DNA of 64,000 nucleotides. Origin: Liopterus haemorrhoidalis (Eukaryota; Arthropoda; Insecta; Coleoptera; Dytiscidae). The notes under the pieces are model-generated. The model made no database searches. It saw only the letters and a list, made by a program, of their open reading frames with translations, and was not told where the DNA came from. Positions 11,588 to 22,838 of this stretch are shown here, one piece after another (positions within the stretch are counted from its first letter, which is position 1; each line of letters starts with the position of its first letter). Both the position numbers and the translations under genes were made by a program. Location of the stretch: NCBI GenBank assembly GCA_963971575.1, contig OZ020612.1, positions 32,591,916 to 32,655,915 of the forward strand, in the 5' to 3' direction.

Positions 11588-11807
11588 GTAAGCATTGTTA
11601 TAAATAAAATAATATTTCGCAATTTAACTACTGTTTCTTTACGAAATATTAGCAATACTATCAATTACAACTGACTGCACAAAAACGACTTATTAAGTTT
11701 AGAAAATGTGTGAAATACGTATTTTGCAATACTTAATTAAGACACAGAGGTTATACTTTCTTAAACTAATTTTATAGTTTTATTATGATTCATAAGTTGT
11801 CACTTAA

Positions 11808-11950
11808 AGTTGTTGTGGCTTCGTGATAAAACGGTTGCTACTTATATATCCAGACACCACTTTCGATACTGAGCTCAGGGGTCGACATCCTCAATTACTT
11901 AATACTTAAAATGAGTACATGTTTAGAGATAGCGCGCACGAACCGTTTTT
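11808..11950 (+). mobile_element. Partial tRNA-derived SINE
   Basis: GTTGTGGCTTCGTGATAAAA at about 11813 matches the head of the SINE at 22231 (GTCGTGGCTCCGTGGTAAGA). The downstream GAGCTCAGGGGTCGACATCC and AAAATGAGTACATGTTTA also match its body. The box-B region is missing, so this is a decayed internal-deletion copy. Confidence 0.55.
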
Positions 11951-12054
11951 AATCACTAGAGATAATTAAATGAGCGCATGATCGGCAAAATAGCCACAAA
12001 TCATGTTAACAGCAACTATCAGATACGAGCAATTCAATAAACCGATGACAAGCC

Positions 12055-12197
12055 GGTCACCATGGTGTAATGGTGTACTGGTGTGTTGTCTGTTAGATCA
12101 GGGTGGCTCGGGTTCAAATGTGGCAATAAGGTAAGAAAATTTACCTTATTTGCCTTATGTACCGCTTAAGCGAGGGGAATCTATTATTATTTATAAG
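12055..12197 (+). mobile_element. tRNA-derived SINE, second subtype
   Basis: A box-A-like TGGTGTAATGGTGTACTGG at about 12063 and a box-B-like GGGTTCAAATG at 12111-12121 are followed by a tail CTTATGTACCGCTTAAGCGA and a short A/T tail. The tail resembles those of the SINEs at 22231 and 27375-28150. It lies in the intron just before the next SEC14-like exon. Confidence 0.55.
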
Positions 12198-12225
12198 ATG
12201 TCACTAATGTTATTTGTTCTTTTAG

Positions 12226-12377
12226 ATCAAATTAGGTGGAAAAGTGCCAAAACATTTATATAATAAAAACCAGCACCACGAAAAAAGTAATAACGAAGAA
12301 TTTAAAACTGTTGTTATTAAAAAAGGGAAGCAATTTAGTTTAGATTTTATTGTTGCCGAAGAAAACTGTCTACTAAG
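12226..12377 (+). CDS. SEC14L2: SEC14-like protein, linker and start of GOLD domain
   Basis: The exon follows TTCTTTTAG and ends before GTAAGCG, leaving two bases of a split Arg codon. It encodes the GGKVPKHLYN segment (family GGDIPRKYYV) and then TVVIKKGKQFSLDF, the first strands of the GOLD domain, which in this family mediates protein contacts. Phase and content join smoothly with the exons at 11388 and 16190. Confidence 0.9.
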
Positions 12378-12839
12378 GTAAGCGTGTAATTATAACGTAT
12401 AAAAGAGTTTTAAATAATTATAGCAATTAAATATAAAACAAAAAAATTAGATAGTTTAAATCGACGTTATAGAGTGTGCGCGCGTAATATAAAAACCTTT
12501 ATTTTAAATAAGTACTTTTTCCATGCTACTCTATGTTTATTAAAGTCGAACAAAAATATGTAGGTACACGCCGCTTAGGGGTACCGGAATGTTCTTTCGT
12601 TTTTATTATTAGTGCAAACTATCACGACTTGTGCGCTGAATTGAACATACTGTCTTTTGGTTTTGGTTAAACTCTGTAACCTTGAGTACCTAATTATTGT
12701 TTTCGTTTTATTTTAAACCCTTGCATTTTAAAATGGCGGAAGAATTTCCATTAAAACATTTTTACGCTTTTTAATATTGTATGAGTACCATAAAAAATCT
12801 GCTACAGTTACTACATAAAATGTTTGCACTGTTTATGGT

Positions 12840-13230
12840 GATAAGCTAAGTGTACGCACATATCCAGTGGTTTAAAAAAATTAAATCAGGAAATTTGTGC
12901 TTGGATGATGAACCCCGATCTGGCAGGTCCTATAAAGGAATAATTTATTATGAGATGTTAAAACCGGGGCAAAGTGTTAATTCTGAACTGTACTGTGAAC
13001 AGTTGGATCGACTGAATCAGAACTTGATCAGAAAACGGCCAGAAATTGTGAAAATAAGATGAGTTATTCTTCAACACTACAAAGCCCGACCACATGCATA
13101 AAAAAAGACACATGGAAAAATTTCAGAGCTAGATAGGTAGGTTCTAACACACCCACCCTAGTCACCAGATACTGCACCCTCCGACTATCACTTATTTCGG
13201 TCACTGGAATACTTTTTAAGAAACAAAACA
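12840..13230 (+). pseudogene. mariner transposase relic, centre deleted
   Basis: In the SEC14-like intron, a frame at 12850-13062 first reads WFKKIKSGNLCLDDEPRSGR, which is the FKSG..LEDEPRSGRP segment of mariner (SETMAR-type) transposases that links the two N-terminal helix-turn-helix motifs. It then jumps straight to GIIYYEMLKPGQSVNSELYC, which in mariners lies after the first catalytic Asp. Later frames contain ARPHA and then HPPYSPD..PSDYHLFRSL, the region of the second and third catalytic Asp. At least one frameshift and in-frame stops follow. The fusion of N-terminal to catalytic segments shows an internal deletion removing the first catalytic motif, so it cannot be active. Terminal repeats were not identified. 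Confidence 0.85.
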
Positions 13231-13233
13231 CTA

Positions 13234-13494
13234 AGGCCCGGTCTTTCCACCTTCAGATAAAGTTCCAGGTAACTATCTGACAGATAAAGTTATTTGTAAC
13301 TTCATCTGCTGAATAAATGTCAATACCAGTCAGTGAATCCAATACGTCAGTCTCATTATCCGTTAGGTAACTATCCGATAGATACATTTGTATAGAAAGA
13401 AGGGATGACATTTACTCAGCAGATGAAGTTACAAATAACCTTATCTGTCAGATAGTTACCTGGAACTTTATCTGAAGGTGGAAAAACCGGGCCT
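13234..13494. mobile_element. Palindromic MITE with TA target duplication (261 bp)
   Basis: Ends AGGCCCGGTCTTTCCACC and GGTGGAAAAACCGGGCCT continue into arms of about 90 bp that are almost perfect inverted repeats. The element is flanked by TA on both sides (13232-13233 and 13495-13496), as expected for Tc1/mariner-mobilised MITEs. No coding sequence is present. Confidence 0.85.
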
Positions 13495-16189
13495 TAGAGA
13501 TATGAACCATGTTAAAATTACTCTTGAATAATTTTTTTCTTCAAAAAATCAGGAATTTTATTAATCGGGAATATTTTCTCTTCCTAATAGATGGTAGAGT
13601 GTTATAGATCACGATGGAAACTATTTTTCTCAATAAAGTATTTTTTTTCTTTTCATTTGTTATTATTTTAATAATATCAAATAAACGAAAAAACTTCCCG
13701 GTATCTTCCCCTAATATCCTGGCGGTAGAAGGAACATCCCGAATAACGATTCGGGTCCAGCCAGGGGCGGAGATATGGGCTTACTGACCCCTCGACTGCG
13801 GGGAGGGGGGTAAAATGTGCAATAAACAACTCGCAATATGTTCAATTGGGAGGGGGCAATGACACTAAGCTCTGCCACTGGGTATAGCATGACATTTACG
13901 AACAAAAATATTGTTTGCTTATTGGCGTATATAAGAAACCATCCTCAACATTTGTAAGATATTTTTGGTATACACATTGAATTCATGGAACATTTCTACA
14001 AATTTTTGCAAATAATATAAAAAATGTATATTACAATATATATACCTATATGAAACCAACACCAGATACCAATACATGTACTTATAAAACATTACTGCGC
14101 CGCTGTTCCATTTCAAATTGCCTTTGCCGAATTAGTAACGCGCATCCTGACCGATTGTCAGGCTGAATTGGGCGGCATAATGGCAATACATTTTTCGATG
14201 TTACTTTAGAAATAATTTTATAAAAATTCGTTACTTATACCAGAAAACCTCTTATACTAGAAGATATCGAGGTTATGAATTATTATACATAGGTACTAAA
14301 TAAGTCGATAACTACAATAGAAGTCATACTATTTGTGAAACATACAGTATACAGTCCACTCAGGAAAACATAGTGGTGACGAACTGTATTTTTCTTACAA
14401 AAAGTTCAGTTAAGTTACATGTTCGTTCAGCGTTAAGATTTATTTCATATTTTCGTTTATTTCAGTAGGTTTCTATTAGACTAATGAGAAGTGACATTAC
14501 CGGTGGCGGCGCTGTGATCCAAGGCAATATGGCTGTTGTGTCTAGTACTCAGCTGTCAATATGCTAATAGCGAACAGGTTAATTTAAGCACAGTGCATTT
14601 TTATTTTATGAAAATGCGAGTAAATTTTTGCCAAATTTTTTAATTTTTAAGTGCTACATGTATCGAGGTGTATAACAGAAGGTGGGCATCAAATTACAGT
14701 ATTTAAAGTTTAATTTCAGTAGATTTATTGAAGTGTAATTTGTAGTTGAGCAGGTGTTAAATGCCGCGCACGTAATTTTATGTGGTACGTCTGAGTGTCG
14801 GTCATCTGAATTTACAAAATATGTATTCTGTTTGCAAACAAGTAAATTATGTTCATTGCCTCATGAAATAAAATTAGTTTTAGTTGGACAGGAGCAGCTT
14901 GCAACTTGCAGGTGAAAGCATATTAGTGCAGTTTTGTTTTTCTGCGACTAATGTAAAGAACAAACTCGCATAGTATCAGTTACTTTTTAACTCAAAATAT
15001 ATTCCCATGCCGCCCTCCTGTCCATAACCAAATCTGGACTTAATATTAACTTTCCCTCCATTTTTCTTAAGAAAAGAAAAAAACTAAGATGCCTATCTTT
15101 GTCCTGTCTTGAATGACAGTCAAAATCACTATAATTTGTTCTACTTTTATAGTTTTTCACAACTTCTATCGACATTCTAACAAAAATTCAACACTAGAAC
15201 TTATGTAATAAGTTCTAACAGTACTAGAACGCCTAGTACAATATTTGACCACCAGACTGCGTATTCGAGAGTGTCAGTTCTCAAAAGTAATAAAGTTACG
15301 CTAATTAGTACGAAAACAGTACAAACTATTTAAAGAGTCAACTCGATGTTACAGGCAAAAATTATAGAAAACAAGGTCAGAGCCTCAGTAAGGAGGGGTG
15401 GAGGGGGCGACGGCCCTGGGCGCACTAAGGAAAGGGCGCTGACGGGCTTGACTAAGGGGCGCCATTGTGCGAAGGCGAGGACCTTTTTTTTACTCATCAC
15501 TTGAATTTTGAGAGGTGAGGACCTTTTTCTTTTGCTCATCACTTGGATTTTGGGAAGTGAGGACTTTTTTTTTATTTGCCAAGGGCGCCAAAAACACGGC
15601 TCTGCCCCTAGCGCAAGCTTTCCTTACTGCGGTTCTGAACAAGGTACCCATCTATGTAGTGTCCAGTAACAAAACTAAATACACCAAACAACAGAGTCAA
15701 AAGACAGAGAACACAGTACCCCCACCAGAAAAATACAACTACGTGGTACTTATTTTATATACGCCACGTTGACCTTCACAGTCTTCTCATCCACGTCGAA
15801 GGCTTTACACGATTACAATAAGAAATTGACTCTATGTATTTTCATTATTATTATTATTAAACATAAATTTTGTGAGTGCGTGTGTATGAGAGAAGGGAAA
15901 CAATGACGTATGGGAAAGTTGTGTTCATAAATTGAAGATGCATATCTGCCGTCCTTATTCGAGTACTTTACCTCCAACTTATTACCTTTAGTCAACTTGT
16001 TGCGTAAAGAGAAATTCTACAGGATATTTTTAAGCACGTGTCATTCTATCCACGATGTGTAATGAATTGGCTACAAAGTTATGACACCCGGCGCACAGAA
16101 ACGTTTACTTGGTTGCCTATACAGTAAAATAGATTGACCTTTGATATCTTTACAGAATATACATTTATTTTACAAACCTTTTTTTATAG
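13495..16189. other. Remainder of SEC14-like intron, TE fragments
   Basis: A fragment at about 13752-13881 has imperfect hAT-like ends (CAGGGGCGGAG and CTCTGCCACTG) but no target duplication. Between 15477 and 15600 there are 2.5 tandem copies of a 40-42 bp unit containing GAGGACCTTTTT and CTCATCACTT. The rest is AT-rich without recognised genes. Confidence 0.5.
15477..15600. repeat. Minisatellite, 40-42 bp unit
   Basis: The units start at GAGG 15477, 15517 and 15559. Each has GAGGAC, a T-run, then CTCATCACTTG and a GATTTTG or AATTTTG segment. G/C-rich sequence on both sides (GGGCGC runs) suggests it is internal to an old element. Confidence 0.65.
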
Positions 16190-16341
16190 ATGGGATTTCC
16201 GTTCAGAAGACCATGACATTAAATTTGGAATTAATTATCGCGATGATCAAGGAGTCGAACAAGAAGCTGTACCTTTAGTAAGAGTAAATAGTCAGCACGT
16301 GAACGAAGTTGGTGTTGTACTGTGCAAATATCCTGCAACAT
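16190..16341 (+). CDS. SEC14L2: SEC14-like protein, GOLD domain exon
   Basis: The exon follows TTTTTATAG and ends before GTAAGTA with one base carried. It encodes WDFRSEDHDIKFGINY, matching the family WQFMSDGADVGFGIFL strand pair, then VPLVRVNSQ and GVVLCKYPAT before the last exon. It connects through a split Arg codon upstream and a split Tyr codon downstream. The following intron is 10.1 kb and full of transposons. Confidence 0.92.
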
Positions 16342-16713
16342 GTAAGTAGATCGTACCTGGTACTGATGATTCTGATCAATATTATAAAGTTAACGTCAGA
16401 ATTTTTGGAATTTAAATAAGAAAATATTTATTTAAATACATTGAACATAAAATAATACTGAAGACATAATTTACAGATTGTATTGTCAAATGTTTTTCTT
16501 TTTACAATTTTTACGATTTCGTAGATATAACTAAGAAATCCCTATACCTACCATCACTCATATATTTGTCTGTCTGTACTGTAAAAATTAACCAAAAGAC
16601 CTATGGTCTATTCTAAATGTTTAGGCGGAACTAGATTTTAAAATCTAGTAATTTTTATCTATTAATTCGGACTTTTGGCCATTTTGTTTACTTACTCACA
16701 TTGCAAATTCTAA

Positions 16714-18351
16714 TGGCTCAGTTACACGATGCAAATAACTTGCACAAGTAAGAACTTGCACCAGTCACTGGCATCGTGTAGACGTACATGCAAGTACTGG
16801 TGCCAGTACTTGCACAAGTATCTCATGCCAGTCAAGTGAATAGAAGCCGTTTCTATTTACTGGCACAAGTAGCCGTGCAAGTGACTATAAAAAATTGATG
16901 TGAAGTGTGAATATTCACACATTTCAGGGTTTCGCAGGTATATAATAAGTGAAGGCGGTATGCTGAGTGTGTAGGACAAATTTTACTTTGTAGTAATCAC
17001 GGCAAAATGAACGATATTTTTAAAATAATTTATCGTCTGTTAATCATATAATAAGACTGGTTATTAAATTTACGCTCTTAAAAATTAAATACAACATTTG
17101 TCAAAATATAACTAGAATTTTGACAAAATAATTTCAACATAATAAAAATGCAAAAAAAAAAACAGAAAAAATAAAATTCACTCCGTACTCGAACTCGAAA
17201 CCCTCGTTTTCCAGCCAGTTTAAGAGTGCTCTAACGCATGTCGCCATCGCACGCCATGCATGTGAGTGTCTTACATTGGTATAACTTTTGTACTTTGTGA
17301 ACCAAAAACCACAAAAAATGCGTTATTTTCCAAAAACATAATCTGATCAAAAATTCCTGTTGTACTATTTCGGTTCACACCAATATACATTACTTAGAAT
17401 TTTTTTAGATTTTTAGTTTAAACCATCTGGGCTACAGGGTGTGGGACAAAATTTTTTTTGCACATTTTTGGCAAAAATCGCATCAAAATAATTTATTTTG
17501 CAAAAATAAAAATTTGATCGTTAATCCACGTACTAAGGGCTTTCATTTGATACCCTACTCAGAACTTAAAAAAAATATTTTTGTTTTCGATGAGCACATA
17601 TTTGTTTATATTTTTAGGGGGGTATATTTTTTAGATGTTTTAGTATTTTTCCTATGTGCGGGTCAAAGAGTTGTATAAGCATGCCAAATTTCAACTCTCT
17701 AGGTTTAGCCGTTTGGCTACAATTTTTACCGAACAGACAGACAAACAGACAGACAGACAGACGACAAAATGACGGTATAAGGGTTTTTTGGTCATACCTA
17801 CAAAACCCTAAAAATGACCGCCATGAACAGCTGATTTGTTCTGGCTGATACAAAAACGTTAAATATACTTAAAATGTTCATAACAAAGTGGTCTGAGGAC
17901 ACCACAAGTATATTTGATTTTATATAGGGAGCTTGGGAGCTTATGGGACTCAACTTAAACATTTATAGAAATAAGCATGCTTGGGATGCTGCAGTAATCA
18001 AGTTAGCAAGTGACAGGAACATCGAGGGTTTTGATGCCATGGAAATAAAAAAATAAATTAAATTCCTCCGCACAACCTACCACCAAGAAGTGGCAAGGAA
18101 TTAAAAAAAATCAGTCCACTCGGGTATGGGAGTATCAGGCAATCCTTGGCGCGGTAAAAGACGGTTTTACGCATAAAAAATAACTGGAAGCATTTACATT
18201 TTGCAGTGTGTTTCGTGTTCTTTGCAAGGTTACTTAAATAAGATACTCGAATTCTGGAATACGTATAAATGACAAAACGACTTGTGCAAGTACTGGCAAA
18301 AGTACTTGTGCCAGTACTTGCACAAGTTACTGGCTTCGTGTAACCGGGCCA
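16714..18351. mobile_element. Harbinger-type non-autonomous element, TAA target
   Basis: The termini are TGGCTCAGTTACACG and, inverted, CGTGTAACCGGGCCA. A TAA flanks each side (16711-16713 and 18352-18354), and the uninterrupted copy at 20320-20740 confirms the empty site. A 3-bp TAA/TTA target and ends of this kind are typical of PIF/Harbinger elements. Subterminal repeats of ACTTGCACAAGT and GCCAGTACTTG occur at both ends. The interior has a (CAGA)n run at about 17735-17760 and no intact transposase, so it may contain another decayed element. Confidence 0.8.
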
Positions 18352-18604
18352 TAAATTAAATTGATTGTCATTATAAAATGTCCTTTTCATTGCATTTTAA
18401 TTTTTTATCGTTCTTGATAAAAATTTCCCATTTATTTATTTTTTTGTCTTCAAAATTTGGAAAAATGTATTATAATTTTTGACATATGTCATTCGTTTCC
18501 ACGGTTTTTCTGTTGAAATTTTTAATTTTCACATACCAAATCTCGAACATGAAATAACCCAAGCAAGGTCCCTTTTCGTCACAACCTAAAAGAACTCACA
18601 TTCC

Positions 18605-19814
18605 CAGTGGCGGATATAGCTTTTTCGGGGCCTGAGGCTAAATTTTTTTTTGGGCCCCCTAAAAATCCTCCAATATTTGTTTTATTTTTTCAAATAAAGA
18701 TGATGCAGTATGTTTTTCTAGTGGCGAAAATGTTAAAAATCTTTCATATGGTTTTCCTTTATAACAATAGCGAACAATTATTGCCAGCTGGTCAACATTT
18801 GCTACATCTGGTGTCGAATCTGCAATAATTGCATAATATTTTGTATCTTCGTTATTAATTTGATTTATAATATGTCTCTGTACTCGATTTCCCATAATTT
18901 TCTATGTGGCAAGCCTCTTTCACATAAAAATTTAATAACTGCAACTACTCTCTTCAATATTTCATAACAATATTTTATGTTATTTGTCATTTCTTCTTCC
19001 AATTGTTTGTCTAATGTATTTTTATTTTCTTTCCGTGTAATCCATGTTAACATTGCTTTGATATGTTCTCTAGAATTTTCATGGTTTTCTAGTGTTCTCA
19101 AAATATTCTTCCAGTCAGAAAACCCCTCCGAAGTGAGAAATGAAATATCTTTCGAAAAAATTTTGCACACAAAGCAATAAATGCAACCATTACCCTTCGA
19201 TTAAGATATCCAGGATCGTATTACAGATTGGCCATTTTTTATTTATTTTTTTCTAAATATTTATTTGAGAGACTTGGTTTGGTGTTTGTATGGCCTACTG
19301 GATTCTATATAATTATTATTCCCATTACGATTTTGAAAAAACGAATTTTCTTTTTTCAAACACTGCTGTATAAAACTTTTATTTAGTATAGCGGGCCAAA
19401 CTGCCACATCTCTGTACTTATCAACGAATCCATTAAATTCATATTGTTGCTGAATCTGATTTAAACTTAGCTGTATGTTGTTATCGGTATCTTTGTCTTG
19501 TTTTTAATATCCTTACCGAGAAATCATATGGTCACTTGTATTTATACCTCGACCCGTTGAAAAGTTTTACAAAAGCAATAAAAATTTGTACCAAAAAAAA
19601 AACAATTGTTCACATCTGTTAACACTTATACCGTTTAAAATTGTTTACAAAATAATTTTTGACAAGAAATGTTCAGTACAGATATTTAAAAATAAAATTA
19701 AAAAAATGGTAGTTTCAAAGTTTTTGAATAATCTTTAGGCCCAGCTCGGGGCCCCCTTAGTGTTGGGGGCCCTGAGGCTTGAGCCTCATTAGCTTCATGG
19801 TAAATCCGCCGCTG
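18605..19814. mobile_element. hAT element with 8-bp target duplication CACATTCC
   Basis: The ends are CAGTGGCGGATATAGC and, on the right, ATCCGCCGCTG. The 8-bp CACATTCC is duplicated at 18597-18604 and 19815-19822, and the interrupted MITE resumes right after it. Subterminal GGGCCCCC tracts are present at both ends. It carries a truncated minus-strand transposase and is only 1.2 kb, so it is an internally deleted copy. Confidence 0.92.
18659..19170 (-). pseudogene. hAT (ZMYM1-like) transposase N-terminal relic
   Basis: Two overlapping minus-strand frames make up the piece. The upstream frame (from 19170) has SEGFSDWKNILRTLENHENS, the TTF-type zinc-finger C-terminal segment common in these hAT transposases. 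The other (from 18895) has YYAIIADSTPDVANVDQLAI, the first catalytic Asp region. They are joined by a frameshift around 18880. Everything C-terminal, including the second catalytic Asp and the dimerisation domain, is deleted. It is related to, but clearly different from, the fragment at 60-782. Confidence 0.8.
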
Positions 19815-20319
19815 CACATTCCATTTAGTTCCGCTTAATCGTTTCCAATAGCCTGTAGTAGGATTTTTGTCTGTACAGTTCTTTGAGCCAAATATTAAAT
19901 AAAAAACTAGGCTTTTAAATTGGAAAGAAATTTTACTGATCTACCTGACTGTAGCCAATATAAACAAATCATTTATGTACCTAGCAATATAACAATAGGG
20001 AATGGAAACACAGTGGAGTCTATTTATATTGAATCCGCTTATAATGGTAACGCGTCTATAATTACCAAATATTGGAAGGTCCGAATAAAATACGTTTAAA
20101 ATTCGCTGTTATTATGGACTCGCATATAGGGATGGGAACGATATATCGATATTTCGAAAATATCGATACTTTAGAAAAATATATCGATATTTTTATATCG
20201 ATATTTGAAATGCGATATATCGCGCAAAATATCGATATTCGCACAAAATATCGGTATTCTTATATATTTTTTACATTTAACATATGCTGTTCACTTTTGT
20301 AAAAACAAACTGTAGGCAA

Positions 20320-20740
20320 TTCCAAACGTTTAGGCGGAACTAGATTTTAAAATCTGGCATTTTTATCTATTAATTCGGACTTTTGCTCATTTTGTTTAAG
20401 CTTTGTAAATAATACTCATATTGCAAATTCTAGATTAAATTTATTGTCATTATAAAATGTCCTTTTCAATGCATTTTAATTTTTAGTCATTCTTAATAAA
20501 AATTTCCCATTTATTTATTTTTCAGTCTTCAAAATATGAAAAAATGTATTAAAATATTTGACATATATCATTCGCTTCAATGGTTTCACTGGCGTTAGTT
20601 TCACTGTTGGAATATTAAATTCTCACATACCAAACCTGAAACATGAAATAACCCAAGCAAGGTCCCTTTTCGTGACAACCTAAAATAACGAAATTTCCAT
20701 ATAGTTCCGCCTAATCGTTCAAGTAAAACGAAATTTTGAT
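20320..20740. mobile_element. MITE family 0, uninterrupted long copy
   Basis: The inverted ends are TTCCAAACGTTTAGGCGGAA and TTCCGCCTAATCGTT, with the ACTAGATTTTAAAATCT palindrome just inside. It is the reference copy that shows what the interrupted element at 16612-19850 looked like. It lies inside the hAT at 20127-21452. Confidence 0.85.
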
Positions 20741-20913
20741 TTCAATAATTTGCACCTTTGAAATGTCATGCTGGTATTAATTTTTTTTTTAATTTTCACT
20801 TTCTTAATAATGGTCATAACCAATAAATCTAAAGTCGGATTTTACAACGTAAGTATTATTTTTAATTAACATTTAAAGTCCGTAATACACTGTAAAAGTA
20901 CTTTTACTATAAG

Positions 20914-21088
20914 TTGTTTCATTTTGTAATACGTAACTAGATCTGAAGATTTTGGTAACTTTTGTGGTGTAAACGGACTTTGACGTATCCGTGTGAACCA
21001 ATGCTATGATAATATTATAAATATTTTGTAAATATACAACATAAAAAATGAACTTTCCTTGTTAGTTACGTATTACAAAATGAGACAG
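20914..21088. mobile_element. MITE family 2, uninterrupted copy (about 175 bp)
   Basis: The ends TTTCATTTTGTAATACGTAA and TTACGTATTACAAAATGAGA form an inverted repeat of about 24 bp. The interior (GGACTTTGACGTATCCGTGT and AACATAAAAAATGAACTTTC) is repeated at 32777-33290, where it is split by a third MITE. It lies inside the hAT at 20127-21452. Confidence 0.8.
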
Positions 21089-21689
21089 ATAATATTAAAA
21101 ATATTATTTACTATATTTACTATAAAAGTAACCAAAAAGATCCGGTTTGTCCTTACAAAAGTGAACAACATATATATATTTAATTATAAGAGCAGTTAAC
21201 TAGGAAAATATTGGAAAGTTGGTTGGTAGCTGGGTTAGTACCAACTATAAAGTGAGTCAAATGGCGACTTCTTTTCCCGTCAAGCCAACAAAAAAAAACC
21301 TGTAATTTATATCTTACATGTTACGTGTTAGTTATTTCAATATATCGAAAATATCGATATCTTTACTTCGATATATATCGAATATCGATATCACACTTAC
21401 GATATATCGAATCGCGCATATATCAATATTCAAAAATAAATTCCCATCCCTACTCGCATAAAAGAGACTTACGCCTGTAATGGACTAAAAATTGTTATTG
21501 TGGTCCACAAGTATATCTCATTAATAGAACTGATTTTTTTAAATTGCTATATATTATTTAAATTTATATATTTACACCACTATTTAATTTATTAATATAT
21601 TAATCATTTATTAATCATATTAATGATTAATATGACAAATCTAATCAATAGGCTTCGTATAGTAATTTACTGGACTTAAACAAGATTAT

Positions 21690-22655
21690 GCCAAGGTCTA
21701 TAATGAATAGATAACTACAGAAGAATTAGCTAACCATGATTAAATAAATGAAGTTCAAAATATGGAACAGGATGATAAAGAATAAAAAGCCAATTACGAA
21801 GAAATAATACTAACTACTGAAGAAGCATTATGCTATATCTGAAAATAACAACAATACTTACATTAAAAGTCTCCAATAATGCAATATTTTCGAATTTAAA
21901 TCATTTTAAAGTAACAATACAGAATAAATATGTAAAAAAAAAACGTTGTTTTCGAAAGAAAATTACATTCTTTTTCATAAAAATTAAAAGGTCCCTGGAG
22001 CGGACGCCGTCTCGGCAGAGCTAATAAAAGAAGACAGAAAACCTTTTATAGAAATAATAAATCAGCTAGTGAGAGAAATTTGGAAGCAAAAAAAAAAAAA
22101 AAAATACCAGATCCGTGGAATATTTTGTCTTGTTCGCTTTACTCAAAAAAAGAGGTCTTCTTATCTGTGACAACTTTTGTGAAATAGCCGTCTTAAATAT
22201 AGCATACAAAATATTAATTGCTATTTTTTAGAGTTGTCGTGGCTCCGTGGTAAGACGGTTGTTTACGGAGCACAGGAGCGCAGATTCGAATCGCCCCATC
22301 TCCTTCGAATTTTTATCTTCCGATATTGTGTAGTCAACTCGGGGGTCCACTCAGCCTCACTTATTTAATAGTTAAAAAGAGTACCTGTTTATACAGGTAT
22401 AATAGAACCGGTTGAAATATCACACTGATCACGTGGTTTTCATGGCCGGTGATCTAGAAACGAAGAACTTACCTTCTCTATTCCGTATACGCCTATCTAA
22501 ATGTTGGGAACCTATTATTTATTTATTTTTTATGAACGTATAAAATTTTACCCTGATAATATTACTGGAAAATATCAATGTGGTTTCCGGAGTGGCAAAT
22601 CAACTATTGAGCAAATATTTGTATTAAGGAAAATAGAGAAAACAAATTAATACAA
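21690..22655 (+). pseudogene. LINE reverse transcriptase fragment, RTE-like, split by SINE
   Basis: From 21990 the frame reads PGADAVSAELIKEDRKPF and then INQLVREIWKQ, the K.PG.D...AELIK block at the start of RTE-type reverse transcriptases. After an A-run of about 17 bases (22087-22104) another frame reads VLNIAYKIL. Beyond the SINE insertion it resumes with GKYQCGFRSGKSTIEQIF (about 22560-22620). Upstream, TTEEAL-type residues fit the same protein. Stops, the homopolymer expansion and truncation at both ends make it a relic. It resembles the LINE at 45077-47730 in type but is not a close copy. Confidence 0.75.
22231..22523 (+). mobile_element. tRNA-derived SINE with 9-bp target duplication
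   Basis: The head GAGTTGTCGTGGCTCCGTGG (box-A-like) and GATTCGAATCGCC (box B) mark an RNA polymerase III promoter. The body runs to a tail ending GGGAACCTATTATTTA. TATTTTTTA is duplicated at 22222-22230 and 22524-22532, and the LINE reverse transcriptase fragment resumes after it. This is the most complete SINE in the window, and its copy at 11808 is partial. Confidence 0.85.
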
Positions 22656-22659
22656 CATG

Positions 22660-22838
22660 CAGAGCCGGCGCTAGCTCTTTTGGTGCCCGGGGCAATATCA
22701 GCCAAACTGCACCCTTCCATTACAATATGCAGTGGCGTACCGAAGAGGGGGACCTAATCCCCCTCGCAATCTTATTTCTTCGCAATTTAAATATTTTAAC
22801 TTCCGAATACTAGTTATGGCAAAGTTAATTTGCTAATA
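22660..22838. other. Isolated hAT-like ends
   Basis: CAGAGCCGGCGCTAGC near 22664 and CAGTGGCGTACC near 22731 look like left ends of two hAT families with G/C-rich subterminal tracts. No matching right ends with target duplications were found, so only fragments are claimed. Confidence 0.35.

Larger units (their letters stand above)
16612..19850. mobile_element. MITE family 0, copy A, split by two later insertions
   Basis: The left end TATTCTAAATGTTTAGGCGG and the right end AGTTCCGCTTAATCGTTTCC are the inverted termini of a family recurring at 20320-20740, 32583-33609 and 33612-33798. With 16714-18351 and 18605-19814 removed, the body aligns with the uninterrupted copy at 20320-20740 (for example AATTTCCCATTTATTTATTT and CATGAAATAACCCAAGCAAG). 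The original element was about 400 bp. The two insertions came later. Confidence 0.85.
20127..21452. mobile_element. hAT-type element with GATATATCGATA subterminal repeats
   Basis: The ends TAGGGATGGGAA and TTCCCATCCCTA are perfect 12-bp inverted repeats. The 8-bp CTCGCATA is duplicated at 20119-20126 and 21453-21460. Arrays of ATATCGATA-type motifs (20140-20270 and 21337-21430) lie next to both ends, as in many hATs where such motifs bind transposase. No transposase is encoded. Two MITEs are nested inside (20320-20740 and 20914-21088), leaving an original element of about 730 bp. Confidence 0.9.
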
